This document shows, piece after piece, positions 20,211 through 27,736 of a stretch of 64,000 nt of DNA (positions within the stretch are counted from its first letter, which is position 1; every line of letters begins with the position of its first letter). The stretch spans positions 3,162,001 through 3,226,000 of the forward strand of contig NZ_CP051651.1 of NCBI RefSeq assembly GCF_012848175.1. Reading direction: 5' to 3'. Position numbers and translations under genes: made by a program. This stretch comes from Xanthomonas campestris pv. badrii. GTDB lineage: Bacteria > Pseudomonadota > Gammaproteobacteria > Xanthomonadales > Xanthomonadaceae. The notes under the pieces were generated by a model. That model saw only the letters and a program-made list of their open reading frames with translations. It did not search any database and was not told the DNA's origin.

Positions 20211-20321
20211 GTGTGTTTGGGTGCTGATTCACTCCGGCAGCGCGGAGTCGGCCGCAGGCGCCGCCGGCCAGTCACCGCCGCGAACGCAGCGCATGCTTCA
20301 CCGAAGGGCGATAATGCGCGG

Positions 20322-20630
20322 ATGGATGCGCCCAAGCCCTGGTATCTCTATCTGCTGCTGTGTCGCAATGGCAGCTATTACGCCGGCATCACCAACGACC
20401 TGGAGCGGCGCTTTCAGGCGCATCTGCGTGGCACCGGTGCGCGTTACACACGCGCCAACCCGCCGTTGCAATTGCTGGCCAGCCACCCGTATCCGGACCG
20501 TGCCAGTGCCTCGCGCGCCGAGTGCACACTCAAGCGGCAACCGCGCGCACGCAAGCTGGCTTGGCTGTTGGCGCAGCCGCACGACACCGCTGGGTCACAG
20601 GCTGCTGACACCTCGATCACGCCCGCCTAG
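20322..20630 (+). CDS. GIY-YIG domain protein (UPF0213/YhbQ type)
   Basis: A 102-residue protein made of one small GIY-YIG nuclease-like domain. [24 protein letters not shown] (residues 7-30) carries the two signature strands, in the LYLL/YAGIT variant, followed by the helix with the conserved Arg. [14 protein letters not shown] and [17 protein letters not shown] complete the fold. The ATG at 20322 is preferred because it places the domain about seven residues from the N terminus; the open frame continues upstream into the ssu scar region. The substrate of this subfamily is not known. Confidence 0.87.
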   Translation: MDAPKPWYLYLLLCRNGSYYAGITNDLERRFQAHLRGTGARYTRANPPLQLLASHPYPDRASASRAECTLKRQPRARKLAWLLAQPHDTAGSQAADTSITPA

Positions 20631-20675
20631 CCACGCCTTTCCTACGCTGCAGTGCCACCCTCTTCGGAGTCGCGC

Positions 20676-21383
20676 ATGCACTATCAGCTCTATTACTGGA
20701 CCGGCCTGCAGGGCCGCGGCGAATTCGTGCGCCTGGCCCTGGAAGATGCCGGTGCCGCGTACACCGATGTGGCGCGTGTCGAGGGCGACGACGTCATGGC
20801 TCCCTTCCTGGAAGGCGAGCAGCCGGGCGCGCAACCGTTTGCCCCGCCCTTCCTGCAGGCAGGCGATGTGGTGGTGGCGCAGGTGGCAGCGATCTTGCAT
20901 TTTCTGGGTCCGTCGCTGCAGCTGGTCCCCGATGACGAGGCGCAGCGCCTGCAGGCGCTGCAACTGCAAATGACCATTGCCGATCTGGTGGCCGAGGTGC
21001 ACGACACCCATCATCCGATCGCGACCGGCCTGTACTACGAGGACCAGAAGGCCGAAGCCGCCAAGCGTGCCAAGGACCTGCGCGACAACCGTCTGCCCAA
21101 GTTTCTCGGCCATTTCGAGCAGGTGGTGCAGCAGGCTGGTGGGACCTGTGCGTTGGGCCTGCACTCGTATGTGGATCTGTCGTTGTTTCAGCTACTCAGC
21201 GGGCTGGACTACATGTTCCCGAAGCGGATGGCGACATTGGCGACCGACATCCCGGGTCTGCGCGCCGTACAGCAGCGCGTGGCAGCACGCCCACGGATCG
21301 CCGCCTACCTCGCCTCCGAACGGCGCGTGGCGTTCAACACCAGCGGCATCTTCCGCCACTACCCGGAGCTCGATGCGGCGTAG
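20676..21383 (+). CDS. Glutathione S-transferase family protein
   Basis: A 235-residue protein. The thioredoxin-like N domain (about 1-80) begins MHYQLYYWTGLQGRGEFVRL, with a tyrosine pair near residue 7 where sigma/mu-type GSTs keep the catalytic Tyr. The all-helical C domain contains MTIADLVAEVHDTHHPI and VDLSLFQLLSGLDYMFP. It probably conjugates glutathione to electrophiles in the cytoplasm. The start at 20676 is chosen over a non-ATG codon eight residues earlier because the fold begins there. It follows the GIY-YIG gene by 45 bases, but no functional link is evident. Confidence 0.85.
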   Translation: MHYQLYYWTGLQGRGEFVRLALEDAGAAYTDVARVEGDDVMAPFLEGEQPGAQPFAPPFLQAGDVVVAQVAAILHFLGPSLQLVPDDEAQRLQALQLQMTIADLVAEVHDTHHPIATGLYYEDQKAEAAKRAKDLRDNRLPKFLGHFEQVVQQAGGTCALGLHSYVDLSLFQLLSGLDYMFPKRMATLATDIPGLRAVQQRVAARPRIAAYLASERRVAFNTSGIFRHYPELDAA

Positions 21384-21600
21384 GCGCTGGCAGGGAGTGC
21401 ATGCGGCAGTACCCGGCCGTCGCGTCAGCGGCCAAGCAGCGGCTGGCACGATGCGCCTGGCGGGCTGCGAGCATGCCAATCGCATGTCCAGCTGAGCGAT
21501 GGCGCTTTGCCTGCAAACAGCGCTGCAGCCGATTCCACATGCGGCCACAGACGCGCCTGCATGACCGCAGGCCGCAGGTCGGATCCACGGCCGGACGCCA

Positions 21601-21744
21601 AGAGCGGCTAACAAAAACTACTGCGCAGCCGTCAGGCGGGCGCGGTCGATGCTCGGAATCGGCATGTACCACTCGTACACTCCGGTTCCTGCGCCCCGCC
21701 CACACCCACCTGACGACTGCTCGCTACGTTCTGTTAGCCGCTCT
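21601..21744. mobile_element. 144-bp palindromic MITE-like element with 13-bp terminal inverted repeats
   Basis: The ends are perfect 13-bp inverted repeats: AGAGCGGCTAACA at 21601-21613 and TGTTAGCCGCTCT at 21732-21744. The pairing continues inward with few mismatches (GCAGCCGTCAGGCGGG near 21625 against CCCACCTGACGACTGC near 21715), so the whole element can fold into one long hairpin. It has no coding capacity. It ends three bases from the stop of the DUF3014 gene. No clear target-site duplication is visible. The rest of the 364-base gap (21384-21600) shows nothing recognisable. Confidence 0.65.
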
Positions 21745-21747
21745 GAA

Positions 21748-22566
21748 TCAGCGCGTCTGCAACAAGGCCGCACGAATGCGCTGCAGTTGCGCCTTCACTG
21801 CCGACGCCTGCTGCGGCCCCAGCCGCACGATGGCCTTCTGCCCGACCGACAATCCTTCCAATGCCGGGTCCACGAAGCGATAGCGGCCACGCGCATCGCG
21901 CACCACCGCCACCGGCTGCGTTGGGTCCGGCGTGCGCAACAGGTGGTCGATCACATCGATCACGCGGTCGTTGAAATAACGGTCCGGTGCGCCCAGGTTG
22001 GCGTAGGCCTGCTGAAACAGCGGGTAGAAGCGCACATAGCTGCGCGCCATTGCCTGCGCATCCACGGCGGTGAATGCGGCGACATACGGTGCATAGCGGC
22101 TGGCATTGGCGTGATCGATGACGGTGCGATCTGCAGCAGGCGTCACCTGCAGTTCGCCCGGGACCAGCTGCAGCACCGAGGCGCGGCGGCTGATGCTGGG
22201 CTGGGTGAGGTTGTCGATCATGACGACCACGCGCTCGATCAGGTGCGGCCGCAACACGAGCGACAGCGCTGCGTCGTCGGGCACCAGATCCAGCAGCGCC
22301 TGCCATGCGGCGTCATCGCTCTGCGCCAATGCGGGAATTGCAGCATCGGCGGCATCGGCCGATGGCGCCTGCACCGGATGTCGCGGCGCGGCGGGGGTGG
22401 GAGGCGATGGAGCGACCGCAGCAGCCACCGCGCTGGCGGTCTGGCTGACGGGTGCAGGTAGCGCGCCCGATGTCTCGCGTGGCCCGCTGAACAGCCACCA
22501 GGCGGCGCCGACAATCAATGGCACGGCCACTAGCCACGGCCAGCGCGACGGCTTGGTTTGCATCAT
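21748..22566 (-). CDS. DUF3014 membrane-anchored protein
   Basis: A 272-residue protein: a short cytoplasmic N terminus, one membrane helix (about residues 9-25, WPWLVAVPLIVGAAWWLF), an Ala/Pro-rich spacer to about residue 80, then a globular domain with LRPHLIERVVVMIDNLTQPSISRR, FYPLFQQAYANLG and RVIDVIDHLLRTP. This layout and these segments fit the DUF3014 family of unknown function. Tandem ATGs at 22566 and 22563 follow an AAGGAGTT ribosome site. Because of the N-terminal anchor the domain should face the periplasm. Confidence 0.8.
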   Translation of the reverse strand: MMQTKPSRWPWLVAVPLIVGAAWWLFSGPRETSGALPAPVSQTASAVAAAVAPSPPTPAAPRHPVQAPSADAADAAIPALAQSDDAAWQALLDLVPDDAALSLVLRPHLIERVVVMIDNLTQPSISRRASVLQLVPGELQVTPAADRTVIDHANASRYAPYVAAFTAVDAQAMARSYVRFYPLFQQAYANLGAPDRYFNDRVIDVIDHLLRTPDPTQPVAVVRDARGRYRFVDPALEGLSVGQKAIVRLGPQQASAVKAQLQRIRAALLQTR

Positions 22567-22835
22567 GGAACTCCTTGCATCGACAACAACACCTGGACTA
22601 TGACCATCAGATGTTGCAAGGGTTCCATCGATCTGCCGCCGCAGCGCATTCATCGATCGCGCGCATGGCGACGCAATGCGCATGAGCGCCTTAAACCTCT
22701 CGCCAATCCCGCAGGGGCGCTCCGTCCGAACGCGCGGACCGTCCGCGCTCAGGCAGGCATCCCAACACGCGTTCTACCGTGCAATCCGAAGCAATGGCGC
22801 ATGGTGCGAAGCACCAGGTGCCATTCGCCCTGCCT

Positions 22836-24005
22836 TCAACCGGCGAAGTTCAGCCGCGCATTCACCCACGCCGCCACGATCGCAGCGGCCGCCTCCTTGG
22901 CCTGTTTTTCCGGCAAGCGCTTTTCGCGCACCAGCCATGCGGCGGTCTCTGCGCGCACCTTTGGCAGTAACGCGCGTACCGCCTTGCGCGCTGCGGCGGG
23001 CCAACCACTGCCATCGCCGCTCCAGGCGGCAATCGCCTTGTCCGGGTCATCTCCGTAGCGCTTGCGCAAGGCCGGTTGCAGATACAGCAGCGGCGACACC
23101 GATGCACGCAGCGCAATCACCCCCCACTCGGCGTAGCTGGCATAGCGGATGGTGCCGGCGTCCTTGCCCAGGGCTTCGATCAAGGAATCGAAACCATCGT
23201 CCAGCTGCTTCCAGCCGGGCAGCGCGAACAGCCCGCCCGGCGCCTCGCAGACCGGGGCGAACGAATCGCGTGTGGATCCGTACAACGGCCCGAATGCCTC
23301 GTACGCCGGCTCGCCCAACGCGGCGAAGATGAAGCAATGCACATAGGGGCGGTTGCCGCTGCCATCGCGCTCGATCCACATGCGCAGCAGCAGGAGCACC
23401 TTGTTCGGATCCTGCGCATCAGGGCCTGCCCGGGCATCGTCCAGCAGCGAAGCGGCAAAATCGTCGACCGTGCGCAAGGCCTTGCGCGCGCTATCGAAGC
23501 GCGCCGTCGCCAGTGCGCCATCCACGCCGGCGGCCGGCACGAACCGATGCAGATACGCCAGCCACGCCGATGCCAGCGGCGCGTCGTACGCCTGCAACTG
23601 GCGCGCCGCCTCGGCAGGCGCGGCGGGAATGCTGGCGATGCTGCGGTCCAGTACCTGTTGCTGGGCGGTGAGGGCCTTGGTCAGCACATCGGTCCTGGTG
23701 GTGAGGCTGCGCTGCAGACAGTCGTCCGGCTTGGCGTCCTGCGCGCAGGCATTGCGCTGCCGCAGCCAGGCGCGTTGCTGATCGCGCACGCCGGCCACTG
23801 CAGCGCGCGGCGTGGTCTGCACCAGCTCCCGGTAACGCTCATCCAGCTGCTCGTCCAGCCGGCCAAGCGCCGGCACCGCACACAGGCGTTTTTCTACCGG
23901 TGTGCTCGCCCGCGTGCAGTCGAACGAGGCTGCCCACGCACCGCTGGCACCCAGTACCAATGCAGCGCCAAGCAACCACTGCAGCGCGCATGAGTGGCGC
24001 GTCAT
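22836..24005 (-). CDS. Secreted protein with N-terminal LprI-like domain
   Basis: A 389-residue protein. A signal peptide (about 1-25, ending GAWAAS) is followed by an LprI/YecT-like domain: FDCTRASTPVEKRLCAVPALGRLD, LDERYRELV, RDQQRAWLRQRNAC and CLQRSL, with paired cysteines for disulfides. The remaining 270 residues are not recognised. LprI of mycobacteria inhibits lysozyme, but many proteins with this domain have no tested role. The start overlaps the stop of the permease gene upstream (ATGA), so the two are translated together. Confidence 0.78.
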   Translation of the reverse strand: MTRHSCALQWLLGAALVLGASGAWAASFDCTRASTPVEKRLCAVPALGRLDEQLDERYRELVQTTPRAAVAGVRDQQRAWLRQRNACAQDAKPDDCLQRSLTTRTDVLTKALTAQQQVLDRSIASIPAAPAEAARQLQAYDAPLASAWLAYLHRFVPAAGVDGALATARFDSARKALRTVDDFAASLLDDARAGPDAQDPNKVLLLLRMWIERDGSGNRPYVHCFIFAALGEPAYEAFGPLYGSTRDSFAPVCEAPGGLFALPGWKQLDDGFDSLIEALGKDAGTIRYASYAEWGVIALRASVSPLLYLQPALRKRYGDDPDKAIAAWSGDGSGWPAAARKAVRALLPKVRAETAAWLVREKRLPEKQAKEAAAAIVAAWVNARLNFAG

Positions 24006-25603
24006 TGCACAGCCTGCTTGCGCGCCGGCAGCAGCGACAGCAGTAACAAGGTCACTGCCAGCGCGACATAGGCGCCGACGAACTGCCAGCTGATCACCCG
24101 CGCCAGCCCGTGCAGCGACCAGGGCAGATAGATGCCACCGCGCGGGTCTACCGAGTGGATCAACCCGAACAGGGTCAGCCCTGCGGCGACCAACAAAAAC
24201 CCTGCGCCGCGCCGCAACCGGCCATCGATCATCGCCGCCACCGTGGCGATCCACAGCATCGCCGTGATGATGAAGCCGTTGCCCAGCGCAAAGATCACCG
24301 CCAGTTCCGGCAGGCCATGTCCATCCACCCGCGTGGTCAGCGCCACCAGTTGATCCGGCGCGATCCAGCCCGGCGCCTTGATGGTCAGCAGGTACGCCAC
24401 CGAGGGCAGGAACCCCAGCACCATGGCGCCGGCATGTTGCCGGGGCGTGGCCTGGAACGCCTGGGTGGTGATGTCGATGGACACATACACGATGATCGGC
24501 GCCAGCACCGCCAGCGGCAGCCACTGCACCAACCCGCTGATGATGCCCAGCATGCCGCCGATGCCGACGAACAGACCGGTCAGCAGCGTGTAGCCCGAGC
24601 GCGCGCCCATGTGCTTGTACGCGGGCTGGCCGATGTAGGGCGTGGTCTGCGCCACGCCGCCGCAGACGCCGGCCACCACTGTGGCAAAGGCTTCCACCAG
24701 CAGGATGTCGCGGGTGCGGTAATCGTCGCCGGCTGCGCGCGCGCTTTCGCTGACATTGATGCCGCCCACCACCATCAACAGGCCGAAGGGCAGCAGCAAT
24801 GGCAGATACGCCACCGTGGCCGGTAATCCATCGATGAACCCCAGGTTCGGCAGCGGCAGCACGATCTGCGGCGCCGTCCAGGCCGGCACGGCGAAGCCCG
24901 GCGCGCCCAGCCCGGCCAGGCCAAGCCCGTAATACAGCGCAGTGCCGATCACGAAGGCCACCAACACGCCCGGCAGCTTGGTCGGCAAGCGGCCCTTGGC
25001 CAGCAGCACGTACAGCAGCAGGCCCAAGGTGACGAAGCCGGCCACCGGCGAGCGCAAGGTTTCCAGCAGCGGCAGCAATCCCATCAACACCAGCGCGATG
25101 CCGGCGATGGAGCCGAGCAGCGCCGCACGCGGCAGCGCCCGGGTCACCGCCTCGCCCACGAACGACAGCACCAGCTTGAGCAGGCCCATCACCACCAGTG
25201 CGGCCATGCCGAGCTTCCAGGTGGCGATCGCCGCCGCCTGCGGGTCCAGCCCTTGTGCCTTGAAGCCGGCAAACGCCGGGCCCAGCACCAGCAGCGCCAT
25301 GCCGATGCTGGTGGGCGCATCCAGGCCCAGCGGCATCGCAGTGACGTCGTCGCGCCCGGTGCGGGCGGCCAGCCGCCGCGCCATCAAGGTGTAGAGCAGG
25401 TTGCCCACCAGCACCCCGAACGCGGTGCCGGGGAACATGCGCCCGAACACCACCTCGGCGGGAAACTGGAAGATGCCCACCAGCGCCATCGCAATGAAGC
25501 CCAGGATGGAGAGATTGTCGACCACCAGGCCGAAGAAGCCATTGAGGTCGCCGGCGACGAACCAGCGCGGCGAGGCCGCAGGACGCGAAGAGGGAGCGGG
25601 CAT
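24002..25603 (-). CDS. NCS2-like (xanthine/uracil permease superfamily) membrane transporter
   Basis: A 533-residue protein with about 13-14 membrane segments. LGLDAPTSIGMALLVLGPAF, LPLLLPFGLLMVVGGINVSESARAAGDD and GGVAQTTPYIGQPAYKHMGARSGYT occupy places where nucleobase/anion permeases of the NCS2 and SulP type keep their substrate-binding turn. The family match is partial, so the substrate (purine or other) is not assigned. The ATG at 25603 is preferred; 54 further codons upstream are open but show no family character. Confidence 0.72.
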   Translation of the reverse strand: MPAPSSRPAASPRWFVAGDLNGFFGLVVDNLSILGFIAMALVGIFQFPAEVVFGRMFPGTAFGVLVGNLLYTLMARRLAARTGRDDVTAMPLGLDAPTSIGMALLVLGPAFAGFKAQGLDPQAAAIATWKLGMAALVVMGLLKLVLSFVGEAVTRALPRAALLGSIAGIALVLMGLLPLLETLRSPVAGFVTLGLLLYVLLAKGRLPTKLPGVLVAFVIGTALYYGLGLAGLGAPGFAVPAWTAPQIVLPLPNLGFIDGLPATVAYLPLLLPFGLLMVVGGINVSESARAAGDDYRTRDILLVEAFATVVAGVCGGVAQTTPYIGQPAYKHMGARSGYTLLTGLFVGIGGMLGIISGLVQWLPLAVLAPIIVYVSIDITTQAFQATPRQHAGAMVLGFLPSVAYLLTIKAPGWIAPDQLVALTTRVDGHGLPELAVIFALGNGFIITAMLWIATVAAMIDGRLRRGAGFLLVAAGLTLFGLIHSVDPRGGIYLPWSLHGLARVISWQFVGAYVALAVTLLLLSLLPARKQAVQ

Positions 25604-25842
25604 GGGGTCTGCAAGACGTGGGTGGACAGGCGATGGTAGCCGCAGTCCACCCCCACACGACAGTCGAGTATTGCTTACCCGGATCAGTCGAATCACCACG
25701 TCCGCATGTATCGCACCCGGGCACCCCACAAAAACGTGCGTTTGGCAAAAGTAGGCTCTGATCACGAACTGGCAATGGCATCGCCCTGTCTCCAGGCAAT
25801 TGCGCGATCATCGCAACGCACACGATCACAAAGCGGTTGCCT

Positions 25843-26502
25843 ATGAACGAGGACATCATCGCGTCATCTCGATTGACTGTGGAGACCTTTCAACGTCTGG
25901 TCAAATATCCCTTGCAGGAGCTACTGGGCGGTGAGATCTACAGCGTAGAGGACGAAGCGCAAAGTGGCTCAGCGCTTGCTCAGACCCTGGATCAATCTGC
26001 TTCCTCGGATCTATTGGTCCAATACCAGGCCAGCGGCTCGATCTTCGCCGCAGCGAGCCGGATTCTGTTCAACGACCAGGATGGCTGCAATCGGTTTGAT
26101 ATGTCGATTACGCTGCGCAATTCGGTGAACCGCAGCATCGACCGCACCGAATTGAACAAGCTGCGCGCTTGCGCAATGCAACTTCGCAACGGAATACCGG
26201 CACTGATCCCCCGCTTCCTTTGCTACGCGCGCGTTTTCCCGAAGAAGTCGCCGACCACGCTGTTCGATCTGATCGCACTGGAGACGCTCCCATTGGTCGA
26301 TCATGTCTTCAACAGCAATGAATTCGATCTACCACGGCTGCGCAGGCAGATGGAAGCAGAAAATTGCGAGGAAGTATCGTTTGATCCCGCGTTACGAAAT
26401 CTGGCGGGGATCAGGACCAAGAACGCCAATACATTCGTTTATTTGAGCAAGCGCTATCTCGATCAGGCGGGCATGCCCTACATGTACCGGAAATACACAT
26501 GA
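25843..26502 (+). CDS. Hypothetical protein, lower GC than its neighbours
   Basis: A 219-residue protein, MNEDIIASSRLTVE to MPYMYRKYT. No family is recognised. It lacks membrane segments and signal peptide. Composition is mixed and ordinary for a soluble globular protein, with acidic and aromatic clusters such as FNDQDGCNRFDMSITL and FDLIALETLPLVDHVF. Codon use is visibly less GC-biased at third positions than in the flanking genes, which suggests acquisition or lineage-specific presence. The ATG at 25843 is preferred over an upstream TTG. The next small gene follows 11 bases downstream. Confidence 0.7.
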   Translation: MNEDIIASSRLTVETFQRLVKYPLQELLGGEIYSVEDEAQSGSALAQTLDQSASSDLLVQYQASGSIFAAASRILFNDQDGCNRFDMSITLRNSVNRSIDRTELNKLRACAMQLRNGIPALIPRFLCYARVFPKKSPTTLFDLIALETLPLVDHVFNSNEFDLPRLRRQMEAENCEEVSFDPALRNLAGIRTKNANTFVYLSKRYLDQAGMPYMYRKYT

Positions 26503-26512
26503 CTATGACCCA

Positions 26513-26782
26513 GTGCTTGCCAACGGTAAGGCGAAGAGTCTGGTCATTTTCTCGAATGCACCCAAGCGCCTTGCGTTGGCAAGCCTTGCGCTACCAGCAC
26601 TGCTGGCGGTGATTTTCCTGCGCCGACAAGACACCGCCGATGAGCAGCGCAGCTTCGACTCTTTGGCCGCTGCTCAGCGGTTCGCCGAAGAGCGAGACCT
26701 TTCCGGATTCGACTGCTTCCTGAGCAGCAAGCAGGGGCGATGGGAGGTACGCTGCTACCGGCGCCCACAATCTCCGCAATAG
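26513..26782 (+). CDS. Small hypothetical membrane protein
   Basis: An 89-residue frame with a GTG start at 26513, 11 bases after the preceding gene. One membrane helix lies at about residues 17-35 (RLALASLALPALLAVIFL), followed by a polar tail with two cysteines (FDCFLSS and VRCYRR). It shares the lower-GC character of the upstream gene and probably its transcript. No ribosome site is clear, so the start is uncertain. No family is recognised. Confidence 0.5.
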   Translation: MLANGKAKSLVIFSNAPKRLALASLALPALLAVIFLRRQDTADEQRSFDSLAAAQRFAEERDLSGFDCFLSSKQGRWEVRCYRRPQSPQ

Positions 26783-27054
26783 AAGCGCGCGCCACCCGCG
26801 CACCGTGACTACGGCGGCACACGCCGGACCGAGTAGGTGCAGCGCGCCAACACAGCCAGCGCCTTGCCGCGCCAGGCGCCCTGTACGGTCACGTCTGCGC
26901 GATGCAGTCCGGACATTCCCGCATGTGCCCCCTACCCGACGGGGACTGCGCACCTATCCACTACGGATGGAACGTCGGCAGCGCGCGCACTGCGGCGCCG
27001 GCAAAGATTCGTCCTGCGGAGTCGCCGACCGCGCAGCCATGTTCGCCGCATCGC

Positions 27055-27528
27055 TCAGAACGACACCTCCACCGGCTGCCGCGACCACAGCACCGACTGG
27101 TGCCCGGTGGCCTGCTTCCAGGCCAGCCGGATCGCCTCGATGTCGTTGCGCCGCTGCGGGGTGTCTTCATGCAGGATCACCAGCACCTTGGTGCCCAGCC
27201 GGTTCGGCTCCCTGGCGCCGCGAAACAGCCACTGGCCGTAGGCATCGAACACGGTCAGCCCGTCCGGGAAGCGCGGGGTCACCTCCTTGTCCAGGAATGC
27301 GCGCCACTGCGCCTGGCCGATGGTGCGGGTCTGCGGGCGGTCCGCCGGGCCGGTTTCCTCGCCTACGCCGAAGTACAGTTCGCTACGCACCCAACCGTGC
27401 GCCGCAGCCGGCCGCGCCGCATCGCCCTGCAGGCTGGCGGTGGTCGCGGCCGGTGCGCTGGCAGGCGTGGTCGCGCAGGCGCTCAGGGCCAGCACGGCGG
27501 CAAACAGGCAGGACGGCAGCAACTTCAT
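27055..27528 (-). CDS. DUF3574 lipoprotein
   Basis: A 157-residue lipoprotein. The signal peptide MKLLPSCLFAAVLALSAC gives a lipobox ending at Cys18. The mature part has SELYFGVG, FLDKEVTPRFPDGLTVFDAYGQWL and TKVLVILHEDT, a pattern known as DUF3574, a small ferredoxin-like domain of unknown role. A start 12 codons upstream is possible but would spoil the signal peptide. It is divergent from the TonB-dependent receptor; about 210 bases separate them. The 270 bases on its 3' side (26783-27054) hold nothing recognised. Confidence 0.82.
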   Translation of the reverse strand: MKLLPSCLFAAVLALSACATTPASAPAATTASLQGDAARPAAAHGWVRSELYFGVGEETGPADRPQTRTIGQAQWRAFLDKEVTPRFPDGLTVFDAYGQWLFRGAREPNRLGTKVLVILHEDTPQRRNDIEAIRLAWKQATGHQSVLWSRQPVEVSF

Positions 27529-27736
27529 CGACTTCTCCACGGCAGGTTCGGGGGGCAGGCTCATGCGTTCCGGATATCAGCTGATACCGGCATGCGCGCA
27601 CTGTGCCATCTCGCACAGGCCTGAACAACGCGATAATATCTCTCCATCCGGATGAATGTGGAAAATCCGACCCCTTTGCGCCCCAGCCTGGCCGGATGCC
27701 AACCGCGCGGCGCGTTGCAGTTGCAGGAGAGAGAGC

